Assembly: GCA_021324015.1 (NCBI GenBank)
Contig: JAJPJX010000151.1
Span: 83,149-147,148, forward strand
Source of the DNA: Solibacteraceae bacterium
Lineage (GTDB): Bacteria > Acidobacteriota > Terriglobia > Bryobacterales > Bryobacteraceae
Length of the DNA: 64,000 nucleotides
Direction of reading: 5' to 3'
Shown one piece after another: positions 1-9,486 of this stretch. Made by a program: the position numbers and the translations under genes. The notes under the pieces are model-generated. The model was not told the DNA's origin. It saw nothing but the letters and a program-made list of their open reading frames with translations, and ran no database searches. Each line of letters opens with the position of its first letter. The first letter of the stretch is position 1.

Positions 1-1
1 C

Positions 2-1030
2 GACGGCAAGATCCATTTCGTGGACTTCTATCTCGGCCAGGTTCTGGATTATCTCCGCTCCAGCGGGCTGGCTGGCCACACCCTCGTCTTTTTGACCTCC
101 GATCACGGCGAGTTGCTGTACTCGCACCCCGAAGACTTCATGACCTTCGACCATCGCTCGCTGTACGACCAGGTGATGCACGTGCCCGGAATCCTTTGGG
201 GCGCGGGTGTGCCGCGCGGCAAGACTATCGAGACCTTCGGCACGCACATCGATATCGCCCCCACGCTGCTGGAACTCGCCGGGCTTGCGCCCAAACCAGA
301 CGCGCAGGGACGGAGCCTGGTCCCCGTAGTTGCCGGCCGCGTGACGTCTGTCCACGACTACCTGTTCGGCGAGCAGGACATCATCGAGCCGCTCCGGTCG
401 GTCCGCGATGCGCGCTACAAGCTGATCTTGAACGAAGCCACCGGCCGGAAGCAGCTTTTCGACGACCAGCGGGATCCGGACGAGCGCCGCGACATCGTGA
501 CCCGGGAGCCGGCCATTGCCGCGCGCCTCGGGAAGGTCTTGGAACAATGGCGGCGCGACAACGAACCGGATCCCGCGGTCCGTTTGGCGCGCTGGCGCGA
601 ACTGGTCGCCGGAGGCCGCAAGCTCGATACCATCGACGAGGTCACCACGGGCTCCCACCTGCAACTGACCGGCGATGGCTGGCACATGGCCGACGCTCTC
701 TCCGATTATCAGGGCGGCTGTTACTGGACCGATCCCGCCTCCAGCGGCCAACCGCCGCGGACCGCCATATGGCGGCTGGACAACCCGCTGCTGGGGCGCT
801 ATCGCATCTCCATCTGGTACGGCGGCATTCCCGAAGGCGGCGTCGCGAAGGACGCTCCCTACACCGTGAAGACGCGCCGCGGCGACCACGCCTTCCAAAT
901 CGACCAGACGAAGAATACCGGGAAATGGAACGAGTTGGGCGTGTTCGAAGACCCGCTCCAGGTGGAACAAACCAACCGCGCCGGCGGCCGCATCGTCGTG
1001 GATGCCGTGAAGTTCGAACGGCTCGACTGA
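2..1030 (+). CDS. sulfatase, C-terminal part (5' end outside window)
   Basis: This frame is open from the first bases, so the gene begins upstream; an internal GTG at 20 is not a credible start. The visible 342 residues carry the C-terminal half of an alkaline-phosphatase-fold sulfatase: the metal-site motif TSDHGE near residue 32, then the THIDIAPTLLELAGL block typical of arylsulfatases, and a RYKLI segment. The catalytic Cys/Ser region is not in the window. The last 130 residues form a beta-rich appended domain ending in RIVVDAVKFE, resembling the golvesin/xly carbohydrate-binding type of module. This suggests a secreted enzyme removing sulfate from polysaccharide. A TonB-dependent receptor follows on the same strand from its own promoter, consistent with glycan use. 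Confidence 0.85.
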   Translation, partial: DGKIHFVDFYLGQVLDYLRSSGLAGHTLVFLTSDHGELLYSHPEDFMTFDHRSLYDQVMHVPGILWGAGVPRGKTIETFGTHIDIAPTLLELAGLAPKPDAQGRSLVPVVAGRVTSVHDYLFGEQDIIEPLRSVRDARYKLILNEATGRKQLFDDQRDPDERRDIVTREPAIAARLGKVLEQWRRDNEPDPAVRLARWRELVAGGRKLDTIDEVTTGSHLQLTGDGWHMADALSDYQGGCYWTDPASSGQPPRTAIWRLDNPLLGRYRISIWYGGIPEGGVAKDAPYTVKTRRGDHAFQIDQTKNTGKWNELGVFEDPLQVEQTNRAGGRIVVDAVKFERLD

Positions 1031-1042
1031 CTGACAAATTGG

Positions 1043-1072
1043 TTGACAGGCGTGCCCGCGGCTTGATATAGA
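1043..1072 (+). promoter_or_regulatory. sigma70-type promoter of the TonB receptor gene
   Basis: A perfect -35 TTGACA lies at 1043-1048 and TATAGA at 1067-1072 with an 18-base spacer, 21 bases before the ATG at 1094. The core GGTTGACAG recurs exactly in front of the second receptor gene at 27504-27512. Confidence 0.6.
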
Positions 1073-1093
1073 CAATACCACCTCTCGCCGCTT

Positions 1094-4000
1094 ATGAGAC
1101 ATGCTGTCTTGTCGCTGCTGCTTTTCGCCTGCCTGTGCGGCACGGCGCGCTCCCAGATCGTCTCCGGAACCATCGTAGGCACAACGGCGGATGCCACCGG
1201 CGCCGTGGTGGCGGGCGCCCGGATCACCGCTGCCAACGAGAGCACGGGCGTGGCGCGCTCCACGATGACGGACTCCTCCGGCGGATACGTGTTTCCGCAA
1301 CTGCCTCCGGGCAACTATAAGATCTCGGTCTCGGCCCAAGGCTTCCGCACGTATGAGGTTTCGCACGTCGTCCTGCTGGTGGACCAGACGGTCCGAGTAG
1401 ACGCACGGCTTGAGCTCGGCGAGGTCAGCGAGCGGGTCGAAGTCTCCGCACAAGCCGCGCAGGTGGACAGCGAAACTTCCACCCTGGGCCAGGTCATCGA
1501 AAGCCGCCGCATCGTCGATCTTCCGCTGAACGGCCGCAACTTCATGCAGCTTGCCACTATTTCGTCCGGCGTTGCCCCGGCGTACAACGCGCGCAGTGCC
1601 ACCATCACCAATCAAACCGGTCGCACGGACCTTGCGGTGCACGTCTCCGGCGGACGCGGGGACAGCAACAGCTATCTCATCGACGGGGTGGAAAGCCGCA
1701 GTACCTGGTTCAACTCGCCCAGCGTGCTGCTGTCCGTGGACGCTATCCAGGAATTCAAGATCGAACGCAACATGTTCTCCGCCGAGTACGGCCAGGGGGG
1801 TGGCATCGTCAGCCTGGTCAGCAAATCCGGCAGCAACGATATCCACGGCTCCGCCTATGAGTTCCTGCGCAACAACCATTTCGACGCCAAGAATTTCTTC
1901 GACAACTATTTCGGCCAGAAGCAGGTGCCCTTCAAGCAGAACCAGTTCGGCTTGACCGCAGGAGGTCCCATCCGGAAGAACAAGCTGTTCTTCTTCGGGG
2001 ACTTCGAAAAGCTCCGCAGCCGCCAGAACAACACCCTCAGCGCCAACGTGCCCACGCCCGCGCAACTCGCCGGCAACCTGAACGGCTTGACCTCCACGCG
2101 GCCCGGCGGTGTCATCCTCGATCCCCTCGCGGGCCTCCCGTTCCCCGATAACGTCATTCCGGCGGACCGGATCTCCAGCGTCACCAAAAACTTCATCCAG
2201 TACACGCCGGTCCCCAACCTGGCCGGCTCCAAGGGCACCAACTACGTGGTCGGCAAGAGCACCAACCGCGACGACGACCAGTACGGCATCCGTGTGGATT
2301 ACCAGATCTCTTCCGCCGACACGCTGTTCGGCCGCTACACGGATTTCGCCTCCAGCCTGTATAAGCCGGGCATCGGTGTGCTGGCCGGCAACCTTTACCC
2401 GTACGCCGGCCGCAACACGGTGGTGCAGGAGACCCACGTCTTCAGTCCGCGCCTGCTGAACGTGTTCAAGTTCGGATATAACTGGGCCAACGTGTTCAAC
2501 ACCTGGGAGCCAGCCTCCACCAGCCTGGCCGATGCGATCGGACTGAAGATCAACCAGGTGCCCGCCGAGTACGGCCTGCCGGGCGTGACCGTCTCGGGCG
2601 GCTACTACGTGGGCGGCGGCACGGGGATCAACCAGGGCGGCGTGGACAACCTGGCGCAGTTCAGCGACACCCTGAGCTGGGTCCGGAACCGCCACAACCT
2701 CTCCTTCGGCGCGGACATCCGCATCATCCACTTCGACGAGCGGCTGGGCCTCAACAACAACGGGGCGTTCACCTTCACCGGACAGTACACGGGCAGCCCG
2801 GTGGCCGATTTCCTGCTGGGCGATTTGGCCTCCGCCAGCGCGCAGATTGGCCTGGGCGAAGGGCTGTGGCGCTCCAAGTCGCTCAACTTTTTCGTGGAGG
2901 ACGACTGGAAAGTCACCGACCGCCTGACTCTCAACCTGGGCCTGCGCTATGAGTACGACCAGCCGTTCTACGATCCGCGCCACCACGAGGGCTACTTCGA
3001 TACGTCGCTGGATAAGTTCGTGGTGGGCATCAGCCAGGCGGAGTCTCCCATCAAGCGCCAGATCCCGCAGGTCCTCTACGATCCGAACTTGCGGCAGGGC
3101 ATCTGGTTCCCGGACCGCAACAACTTCGCGCCCCGTTTCGGCTTTGCCTACCGCTTCGGCGCCTCCACGGTCCTGCGCGGGGGCTACGGCATCTTCTACT
3201 CCAAGACCCAGGGCAACGAGTTGCAGTTTAAAGTGAACGCGCCGCCCCTGGTTTTTTCGGCGTCGCTCACCGGCAATCCGGCCACGCCCAACTTCAACTG
3301 GGACCGCGACGCGTTTCCGGATCCCGCCTCCCCCGCCTTTCCGGTCGGTACACTGGCGCCCTTCTCGATCGATCCGCGCGACCGCACACCCTATTTGCAG
3401 CAGTGGAACCTGGGCACGGAGCGCACCCTTACCCGCACCCTGGTCCTGGAGGTTTCCTACGCCGGCATGAAGGGCACGAAACTGGCCGAGCGCGTCAACA
3501 TCAACCAGGCGCAACTGCCAAACCCGTCCAGTATCACACCCATCAACTCCCGCCGTCCGTTCCCCGATTTCGGCGACATTCTGTCCTCGAATTTTCAGGA
3601 GAACTCGATCTACAACGCGCTCCAGGCGCGCCTGGAAAAGCGCTTCAGCGGGGGCCTCAACTTTCTGGCCGCCTACACCTGGGGGCACTCGATCGACACG
3701 GCCTCGCGCGGCTCGGGCGGCTCCTGGCACCAGGACGCGTATCACCTGCGCGCCGATCGCGGCAGCTCCGATTTCGACGTGCGCCATCGCTTCACGGGCA
3801 GCGTGGTCTACGAGCTGCCGTTCGGGCGTGGCAGGAAATACCTGTCAAACGCCGGCGCGCTGGCCAACGGCTTCGCCGGCGGCTGGTCCGTCAACACCAT
3901 CGTGACCTTCATGACCGGCAATTACTTCTCGGTAACCGTGCCCGGCGACCGCGCGAACGTGGGCGGCTATCCCTTCCAGCGTGCCGATATCGCGGTGCCG

Positions 4001-4330
4001 GGCTGCGACGGCAACCTCTCCCATGGCGACCGCACCATCAACCGCTATTTCAACACCGGCTGCTTTGTGACCACGCCCATCGGCACCTTCGGCAACTCCG
4101 GGCGCAACATCGTGGAAATTCCCGGCCTGAACAATTGGGACACCTCGTTCGTCAAGCAGATTCCCATTCAGGAGCGGATCCAGGCGCAGTTCCGGGCCGA
4201 GTTTTTCAACCTGTTCAACCACTCACAATTCGGCCAGCCCGATCTGACGGTGGGGGACGTGCTTTTCGGAGCCATCCGCACGGCGCGCGATCCGCGCATC
4301 GTGCAGTTGGCGCTGAAGGTGCTCTGGTAA
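1094..4330 (+). CDS. TonB-dependent receptor, Oar-like, with carboxypeptidase-regulatory N-terminal domain
   Basis: A 1078-residue outer-membrane protein. Residues 1-20 are a signal peptide ending RSQ. Residues 22-105 form the Ig-like carboxypeptidase-regulatory domain (GTIVGTTADATGAVVAGA, GGYVFPQLPPGNYKISVSA). A plug domain follows with LPLNGRNF near residue 147 and IDGVE, then a long beta-barrel rich in aromatic residues with FFFGDFEKLR, and the chain ends in an aromatic residue (KVLW), as outer-membrane barrels do. Proteins of this class are greatly amplified in Acidobacteria and are thought to take up large or glycan-derived substrates; the substrate here is unknown. No clear Shine-Dalgarno precedes the ATG. 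The sulfatase upstream hints at a sulfated glycan. Confidence 0.92.
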   Translation: MRHAVLSLLLFACLCGTARSQIVSGTIVGTTADATGAVVAGARITAANESTGVARSTMTDSSGGYVFPQLPPGNYKISVSAQGFRTYEVSHVVLLVDQTVRVDARLELGEVSERVEVSAQAAQVDSETSTLGQVIESRRIVDLPLNGRNFMQLATISSGVAPAYNARSATITNQTGRTDLAVHVSGGRGDSNSYLIDGVESRSTWFNSPSVLLSVDAIQEFKIERNMFSAEYGQGGGIVSLVSKSGSNDIHGSAYEFLRNNHFDAKNFFDNYFGQKQVPFKQNQFGLTAGGPIRKNKLFFFGDFEKLRSRQNNTLSANVPTPAQLAGNLNGLTSTRPGGVILDPLAGLPFPDNVIPADRISSVTKNFIQYTPVPNLAGSKGTNYVVGKSTNRDDDQYGIRVDYQISSADTLFGRYTDFASSLYKPGIGVLAGNLYPYAGRNTVVQETHVFSPRLLNVFKFGYNWANVFNTWEPASTSLADAIGLKINQVPAEYGLPGVTVSGGYYVGGGTGINQGGVDNLAQFSDTLSWVRNRHNLSFGADIRIIHFDERLGLNNNGAFTFTGQYTGSPVADFLLGDLASASAQIGLGEGLWRSKSLNFFVEDDWKVTDRLTLNLGLRYEYDQPFYDPRHHEGYFDTSLDKFVVGISQAESPIKRQIPQVLYDPNLRQGIWFPDRNNFAPRFGFAYRFGASTVLRGGYGIFYSKTQGNELQFKVNAPPLVFSASLTGNPATPNFNWDRDAFPDPASPAFPVGTLAPFSIDPRDRTPYLQQWNLGTERTLTRTLVLEVSYAGMKGTKLAERVNINQAQLPNPSSITPINSRRPFPDFGDILSSNFQENSIYNALQARLEKRFSGGLNFLAAYTWGHSIDTASRGSGGSWHQDAYHLRADRGSSDFDVRHRFTGSVVYELPFGRGRKYLSNAGALANGFAGGWSVNTIVTFMTGNYFSVTVPGDRANVGGYPFQRADIAVPGCDGNLSHGDRTINRYFNTGCFVTTPIGTFGNSGRNIVEIPGLNNWDTSFVKQIPIQERIQAQFRAEFFNLFNHSQFGQPDLTVGDVLFGAIRTARDPRIVQLALKVLW

Positions 4331-4331
4331 C

Positions 4332-5384
4332 TTACAAAACGCGCCGCACTTCTTCGAGAAACAACCGGGCTACGTTAGGGGCGTCGAACTGCCGCACCCA
4401 GGCCCTGCCGGCCGCCGCAAGTTTCGCCCGCCGCTCGGGCGAGCCGAACAGCTCGGCGATCCCTTCCGCCAGCGCCTCGGCGTCGTCCGGCTCCACCAGC
4501 ACGCCGTGCGGCGCCACCTCGGGAACCGCCGCGGCCCGCGCCGCGACGATGGGCTTCCCCGCCGCCATAGCCTCCAGGAACACGATCCCGAACCCCTCCT
4601 GGACGCTGGGCAGGCAGAACAGATCCGCGCCGTTGTATTCCGCCGCCAATTGCGCCTGCGAGAGATCGCCCAGAAACCGCACCCGGTCCTGCAACCGCAG
4701 CGCGCGCCACACCTGCTGGAACTCCTCGCGCTCCGGACCGTCGCCCACCACGCGCACCTCCATCTCCGGGATGCGCTTGCGCAGCCGCGCCGCGGCTTCC
4801 AGCAGCAGGTTCACCCGCTTGCGCCGGTAGAGCCGGCACACGCACAGGATGGTGAACTTGCGCGGATCGGGCAGGCGCGGATTCTCCTCCAGGCAGTGGT
4901 TCCAGGCGGCCAGGTCGATCAGCTCCGGAACGATGCGTGGCGGCCGGGCCAGGCGGTACGCTTCCCGCGCCCGTTCGGCCGAATAGCGGCTGGTGGTGAC
5001 AACGGCGTCCGCCCGGCGGACATGCGCCGCCTCGCAGCGCGCCTGCACTGCCATGGTGGCCCACGTCATGCCCTTCTGCATGCGCAGTTCGTCGGCGATA
5101 ACGCCCTTCAGGGAAGCGAGGTGCGGTCCCCTGCGGCCGGCCGCGCGATAGCCGTCCATGTCGAAGCCCACCGTGGCGTCGCAGGGCTCCGCTCTTTCCC
5201 AGCGCAGATCCTCGTTATAGAGCAGCCGCTCCAGCGTGTAGACCGGAAGATGCACGCGCGGCGCCCGCAGGCTCACCTCCACCCCTATCCCCTGGAGTGC
5301 GTCCGCCAGGGTCTGGATGCCCACGAAAGTCCCGCTGCCATGCCGAATGTTGAGGGGAGTCGAGGTGAGAAAGCGGATTCGCAC
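4332..5384 (-). CDS. glycosyltransferase family 4 (GT-B fold)
   Basis: A 350-residue GT-B glycosyltransferase. The N-terminal half has RIRFLTSTPLNIRHGSGTFVG, a donor-independent Rossmann lobe. The C-terminal half has the glycosyltransferase group 1 signature: FTILCVCRLYRRKRVNLLLEA, VVGDGPERE, VRFLGDLSQAQLAAEYNGADLF and the acidic E-x7-E motif within PSVQEGFGIVFLEAMAAGKPIVA. It probably transfers an NDP-sugar in surface polysaccharide synthesis. It starts with GTG directly after the TAA of the upstream minus-strand gene (no spacer), so translation is probably coupled by reinitiation. It ends convergently one base from the receptor gene's stop. Confidence 0.88.
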   Translation of the reverse strand: MRIRFLTSTPLNIRHGSGTFVGIQTLADALQGIGVEVSLRAPRVHLPVYTLERLLYNEDLRWERAEPCDATVGFDMDGYRAAGRRGPHLASLKGVIADELRMQKGMTWATMAVQARCEAAHVRRADAVVTTSRYSAERAREAYRLARPPRIVPELIDLAAWNHCLEENPRLPDPRKFTILCVCRLYRRKRVNLLLEAAARLRKRIPEMEVRVVGDGPEREEFQQVWRALRLQDRVRFLGDLSQAQLAAEYNGADLFCLPSVQEGFGIVFLEAMAAGKPIVAARAAAVPEVAPHGVLVEPDDAEALAEGIAELFGSPERRAKLAAAGRAWVRQFDAPNVARLFLEEVRRVL

Positions 5385-7898
5385 TTAGGGCACGCGAACC
5401 ACCATGATACCTACCTGATTGTTGTTCCCGTCCAGCGCCACGGCCGACACCGTGTTGGCATTGGTGTTCACGCTCAGCAGGCGATTGGCTCCCGCGGCGC
5501 CGGCTGCGAACCCGCCCGCCCCGGCTCCCCCGCCGCCAAATCCGCCGCCGAAGCCTCCGCCGAACCCGCCGCCAGGCCCGCCCCCGAAGCCTCCGCCACC
5601 GGGAAAGCCTCCGCCGCCGCCCGCGCCTCCACCTCCTGTGGCCGCCGGCGCCGCTCCCACCGCGGCCACCCCGTTGGGATTGGCCACCACCAGGATGTTA
5701 TTGGGGTTCACCAGATCGTAGATCACGAGTTGCGAGCCCGCGTTTTGCGGCGCCATGGCGCGCGCCGCCAGTTTCCGGGTGGCCGGCAGCATGCCCACTT
5801 CGCTGACGGTCGCGAAGCCGTTCGGGACGCCCAGCAGGGTGGTGGTCTGCTGGTCCAGGTTGAACACCAGCAATCCCTGGTCGCCCGGCGTGCTGTTGCT
5901 GGCCAGTGCCACCAGCGCGTTCACCTCCTGCATCGGACGCAGCCCGGAGAATTCCGCTATTCCGCTGGGCGCGGGCATGGAGAACACCGCCAGGCTGGCG
6001 CCGTCCAGCACGTACAGATTCGCTGCATTGCCGCTCTGGTCCGCGTCGCTGGCGTACACGTAGTCGCTCAAGGACTGAGCCGTACTGGCGCTGAACTGCG
6101 CCTGCCCGCTCAGAGCGATCGCGTTCACCACCTTCTGGTTGAGGTCCAGTTGCAGAAAGCCCAGACCGGGGCAGGGATTTTGGATCTGCGTGCTGGCCGT
6201 GTTGCTGCCCAGGAGCACCGCGCTGCGTGAAAGCTGCAGGTTGAAGAAGTCCATGGTGGCCATGCAGGAAGCCACGAACCAGCCGCTCGGAAAGGCCAGT
6301 ACGGAGGGCGGATTGCCGTCGTTGGTGAACGCCGCCAGGGCTTCTTTCGAGTTGTCCCCCGAGCGCACGACCACATACGCTGTGCCCGTAGGCTGGTCCA
6401 CCAGCAGGGCGCCGCGCGGTACCGCCGCCGCGGGCCGTGCGGCGCCGCCGCCACCTCCGGGACCTGAGGGGAGCGGCGCAGCCAGCGCGGGCAGCCAGCC
6501 GTCCGGAAACTTCTGTGAGCTCACCACCGAGCCGTTCGCCTTCAGCACGGCCAGTTCCGCCGTAGTGGGGTTATTCGGGTCGTCGCCCACTACGACTGCG
6601 AGCTGTCCCTGGGAGATGGCCGCCGGGCGCGTGAGTGCTTGCGTCAACCCGTCCACGCTCACGCTGGTAAAGAACGCCAGGGCCGCCGCCCCGCCGCCAT
6701 CTCCGCGGCCCTGCGTAACCGCCCCGGTCAGCGCGTTGATGCTGGCTGCCTGCGGGGCTGTGCCGCCCAGCGCCGCCAGGAAGCTGCCGTTCCCCGCGCT
6801 GGTCAGGAAACCGGCGGCAAAGGGTAGCGTTACGGTTTGCGGCGCCTGCGCGGGACTGAAGATCTGCACACTGGTGCTCACCCCCGTAGCGGCGTCCCCC
6901 TGCGGCGGCCCCACTAGCGCCGCCAGCGCGTTACCGTTGCGCAGTTGCACCACCGGTGTCTGTCCCGCAGCCGCGCTGGTCAGGCAATTGGGGAGCGGCG
7001 TGGTGGTCTGCTGCACCATGTCCACCACCACCCCGGCATAACAGCCGTTCGAATCTCGCGCCGCCGTGGCGATCAGGTAATTCCCGTCGAGGTCCGTAGT
7101 CGTCAGGTCCTGAATCGCCGGCGTGCCGGAGGGCAGGGTCTGAAAGCTGACCGTGGGGTTCTGCATCGACTGAAACACGGTGGCATTGGCCAGCGTGTTG
7201 TTCACCAGAAGCTGGATGAGATCCCCGGGCTGTGCCGCCGCCGGGACGGCGACCTGCACATCATATTCGCCCGGCCGGTTGGTGGATGCCGCCGCCGAGG
7301 CGGTGGTCTGAATGCCGCCGACAAATGCCGTCATGTTGGCCTGGGGTACGGAAGGCGTATCCGTGGAGCCCACGGCGCCGGTCACCAGCGCCGGGCTGGC
7401 CGGGCCGAGCGACGCCGCGCTCATCATCAGCGTCTGGCCGTTCAGCGTGCCCCAAGGCTGCCCGTAGCCGCTGCCGTCCGCCGTGCGCACCGACGGGTCA
7501 AGCTGCGTGATGGTGACAATGGCCGGAGGGCTGGAGCCGCTCGATCTCTGCACCACCACCTGCGCCGGCCCCAGGTTCGCGTCCACTGGCACCTGCGCCA
7601 CGATTTGCGTGGGCGCGACCGAAACCAGCGGGATGGCGCCGCCGTTGAGCATCACCTGAACATCCCCCAGTTGCGTGGGCAACGGCGCCCCCTGCGCTGT
7701 GAGACCACCATCCGGGCCCAGATTGATGCCCGCAATCTGTAGGAAGCCGCCCTGACCCACCGTGGCCGGGGCAGGTCTTTGCGTGAGGGCGTTCGTGACT
7801 CCCCGGGGATTGACTACCGGGCCGGACGGGGCCGGCGCCTGTGCCCGCGCCGCCGCGCAGGCGCACACCAGAAGCAAAATCACTCCCAATTGCCGCAT
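5385..7898 (-). CDS. secreted TIGR03437-like protein with Gly-rich C-terminal tract
   Basis: The frame extends further upstream, but the ATG at 7898 begins a good signal peptide ([19 protein letters not shown]), so that start is chosen, giving 837 residues. The first 230 residues look like two Ig/TIG-like lobes of the TIGR03437 type common in Solibacter ([40 protein letters not shown]). The middle contains repeated beta-propeller-like stretches. Near residue 755-800 is an almost pure Gly tract with Pro, Phe and Ala ([13 protein letters not shown]). It is probably an extracellular or surface protein; no enzymatic motif is visible. It shares an abutting stop/start with the downstream glycosyltransferase. 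Function unknown. Confidence 0.75.
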   Translation of the reverse strand: MRQLGVILLLVCACAAARAQAPAPSGPVVNPRGVTNALTQRPAPATVGQGGFLQIAGINLGPDGGLTAQGAPLPTQLGDVQVMLNGGAIPLVSVAPTQIVAQVPVDANLGPAQVVVQRSSGSSPPAIVTITQLDPSVRTADGSGYGQPWGTLNGQTLMMSAASLGPASPALVTGAVGSTDTPSVPQANMTAFVGGIQTTASAAASTNRPGEYDVQVAVPAAAQPGDLIQLLVNNTLANATVFQSMQNPTVSFQTLPSGTPAIQDLTTTDLDGNYLIATAARDSNGCYAGVVVDMVQQTTTPLPNCLTSAAAGQTPVVQLRNGNALAALVGPPQGDAATGVSTSVQIFSPAQAPQTVTLPFAAGFLTSAGNGSFLAALGGTAPQAASINALTGAVTQGRGDGGGAAALAFFTSVSVDGLTQALTRPAAISQGQLAVVVGDDPNNPTTAELAVLKANGSVVSSQKFPDGWLPALAAPLPSGPGGGGGAARPAAAVPRGALLVDQPTGTAYVVVRSGDNSKEALAAFTNDGNPPSVLAFPSGWFVASCMATMDFFNLQLSRSAVLLGSNTASTQIQNPCPGLGFLQLDLNQKVVNAIALSGQAQFSASTAQSLSDYVYASDADQSGNAANLYVLDGASLAVFSMPAPSGIAEFSGLRPMQEVNALVALASNSTPGDQGLLVFNLDQQTTTLLGVPNGFATVSEVGMLPATRKLAARAMAPQNAGSQLVIYDLVNPNNILVVANPNGVAAVGAAPAATGGGGAGGGGGFPGGGGFGGGPGGGFGGGFGGGFGGGGAGAGGFAAGAAGANRLLSVNTNANTVSAVALDGNNNQVGIMVVRVP
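5502..5640. repeat. imperfect CCGCC(G/A)AA-type short repeats encoding a Gly-rich tract
   Basis: Plus-strand sequence is a run of ccg/cct-based units such as ccgccgaagcctccgcc. On the coding minus strand it encodes GGGF/GGG units. It is a coding low-complexity repeat likely to vary in length between strains. Confidence 0.7.
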
Positions 7899-7957
7899 AG
7901 CCCTTCTAACCCCGGAATCGGACGCGAGTTCCGAGCTGGTCGTCCAGTGCGCAACGG

Positions 7958-7963
7958 TAAAAT
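7958..7963 (+). promoter_or_regulatory. -10 element (TAAAAT) of queC
   Basis: TAAAAT ends 14 bases before the ATG at 7978, which would give a leader of only a few bases. It sits in the 79-base gap between divergent genes. No convincing -35 was seen. Confidence 0.45.
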
Positions 7964-7977
7964 ACGAGAGGCGCCCC

Positions 7978-8670
7978 ATGACCTCGCCGCCTGCCAGCCC
8001 CTCAAAAGCCGTCTGCCTGCTCAGCGGCGGCCTGGACTCGTCCACCTGCCTGGCCCTGGCGCGCCGGGAGGGCTACGAGTGCTACGCCCTGAGTTTTGAT
8101 TACGGGCAGCGGCACCGCGTGGAACTGGAAGCCGCCGCCCGCGTGGCCGCGGCGCTGGGCGCTGCGAGCCACCTCGTGGCCCGCATCGATCTCACCGTCT
8201 TCGGAGGCTCCGCGCTCACCGCCGGCATCCCCGTGCCCAAGGGCCGGCAGGCCCAGGAAATCGGCCAGGGTATCCCGGTCACCTACGTGCCGGCGCGCAA
8301 CACCATCTTTCTTTCCTTCGCGCTAGCCTGGGCCGAAGTTCTGGAGACCTCGCACATTTTCATCGGCGTCAACGCGCTGGACTACTCCGGCTACCCGGAT
8401 TGCCGCCCCGAGTACATCCAGGCCTTCGAACGCATGGCCGATATGGCCACCCAGGCAGGTGTGGAAGGCCGCACGCACATTCAGATCCACACCCCGCTCC
8501 TGCATCTCTCAAAGGCGGAGATTGTCCGGCTGGGGCGCGATCTGGGCCTGGACTTTTCCCTGACCCACAGTTGCTACGATCCCGCGCCGGAGGGGCGGCC
8601 GTGCGGCCTGTGCGACGCCTGCCTGCTGCGGCGCAAGGGCTTTGAAGAGGCTGGGATTGAAGATCGCTGA
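7978..8670 (+). CDS. queC: 7-cyano-7-deazaguanine synthase QueC
   Basis: QueC converts 7-carboxy-7-deazaguanine to preQ0 using ATP and ammonia, in queuosine and 7-deazaguanine synthesis. The 230-residue product has the PP-loop [15 protein letters not shown] near residue 14, the [15 protein letters not shown] block, [17 protein letters not shown], and a C-terminal zinc site with HSCYDP followed by CGLCDAC. The frame is open upstream, but the ATG at 7978 gives the normal family length and starts just before the PP-loop; a GAGAGG sequence precedes it. queE follows with a 14-base overlap, giving a two-gene unit. QueD and QueF are not in the window. Confidence 0.96.
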   Translation: MTSPPASPSKAVCLLSGGLDSSTCLALARREGYECYALSFDYGQRHRVELEAAARVAAALGAASHLVARIDLTVFGGSALTAGIPVPKGRQAQEIGQGIPVTYVPARNTIFLSFALAWAEVLETSHIFIGVNALDYSGYPDCRPEYIQAFERMADMATQAGVEGRTHIQIHTPLLHLSKAEIVRLGRDLGLDFSLTHSCYDPAPEGRPCGLCDACLLRRKGFEEAGIEDR

Positions 8671-9328
8671 GATCTTTTACTCCATCCAGGGCGAAGGTTC
8701 GCTGGTGGGCGTGCCTTCGGTCTTCGTGCGCACCAGCGGCTGTAACTTGCGCTGCTCCTGGTGTGATACGCCGTACACTTCCTGGAAGCCCGAAGGCACG
8801 GATATGACCGTGGAGCGGATACTGGAGGAGGTCGCCGCCTACCCCGCGCGGCACGTGGTCCTCACCGGCGGCGAGCCCATGATCGCGCCGCAAATCGTGG
8901 GCCTCACCCAGCGCCTCCGGGAGCGCGGCCGGCACATCACCATCGAGACAGCGGGCACCGTCTATCATGGCGTGGCTTGCGACTTGATGAGCATCAGTCC
9001 CAAGCTCGCCAACTCGACGCCGGAAGGCCGCTGGCGCGAGCCCCACGAGCGCCGCCGGATTCAGCCCGAGGTCCTGCGCAGGCTCCTGGCGGAATACGAC
9101 TACCAGCTCAAGTTCGTAGTGGCAAGGGCGGAGGACGTCTACGAGATTCGCGATCTGCTGAAGCTCACCGCAGCCGACCCGGCCAAGGTCATTCTCATGC
9201 CCGAAGGCGTCGATCCGGGCGCGTTGCGCGAGCGCGGCGTGTGGCTGGCGGAGATCTGCAAGCTGGAGGGCTTCCGGTTCAGTCCCCGGCTGCATGTAGA
9301 CCTGTACGGCAACCGCCGCGGGGTTTAG
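8657..9328 (+). CDS. queE: 7-carboxy-7-deazaguanine synthase QueE (radical SAM)
   Basis: QueE makes 7-carboxy-7-deazaguanine from 6-carboxytetrahydropterin. Residues 1-35 show [13 protein letters not shown] and the radical-SAM cysteines in [10 protein letters not shown] (the CxxxCxxC variant of this family), then the LTGGEPM S-adenosylmethionine motif and IETAGT. The TTG at 8657 is preferred over TTG at 8642 because AAGAGG at 8645-8650 stands six bases before it and the protein then begins exactly where family members do. It overlaps the queC 3' end by 14 bases, suggesting coupling. It acts immediately before QueC. Confidence 0.94.
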   Translation: MKIAEIFYSIQGEGSLVGVPSVFVRTSGCNLRCSWCDTPYTSWKPEGTDMTVERILEEVAAYPARHVVLTGGEPMIAPQIVGLTQRLRERGRHITIETAGTVYHGVACDLMSISPKLANSTPEGRWREPHERRRIQPEVLRRLLAEYDYQLKFVVARAEDVYEIRDLLKLTAADPAKVILMPEGVDPGALRERGVWLAEICKLEGFRFSPRLHVDLYGNRRGV

Positions 9329-9351
9329 CAACCTGTCGCGCAAATCCTAAA

Positions 9352-9370
9352 ACCGGTCAACGTGACCGGT
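9352..9370. promoter_or_regulatory. palindromic operator-like site, distal copy
   Basis: ACCGGTCAA-C-GTGACCGGT: a 19-base inverted repeat with one mismatched pair, extended by A/T on the flanks. Each arm ends in ACCGGT, itself palindromic. A near-identical copy lies 64 bases downstream. It lies outside any gene, between queE and the deacetylase-family gene. Confidence 0.65.
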
Positions 9371-9415
9371 TGCGTCTCCCCAAATGACTGATACTAAAAG
9401 ACCGCTCTTGCCGTT

Positions 9416-9434
9416 ACCGGTCAACTTGACCGGT
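9416..9434. promoter_or_regulatory. palindromic operator-like site, proximal copy
   Basis: ACCGGTCAA-C-TTGACCGGT is a perfect 9+1+9 inverted repeat. Its centre (9425) lies about 58 bases upstream of the start predicted from the extended -10 at 9468-9476, a spacing typical of an activator site. The GTG at 9433 lies inside the site and is therefore not a likely translation start. Confidence 0.7.
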
Positions 9435-9467
9435 GCAACCCATTTCCACCAACGAGTTGTCAGGCGA

Positions 9468-9476
9468 TGTTATGCT
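9468..9476 (+). promoter_or_regulatory. extended -10 promoter of the deacetylase-family gene
   Basis: TGT-TATGCT: extended -10 motif ending 10 bases before the ATG at 9487, downstream of the two palindromes. No good -35 hexamer is present, as expected for an activator-dependent or extended -10 promoter. Confidence 0.5.
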
Positions 9477-9486
9477 GGAGCACGTC

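Noticed and set aside
9433..9486. Longer deacetylase start (GTG 9433) or ATG 9472
   Set aside because: GTG 9433 lies inside the proximal palindrome and ATG 9472 inside the extended -10; ATG 9487 has GGAG at six bases.
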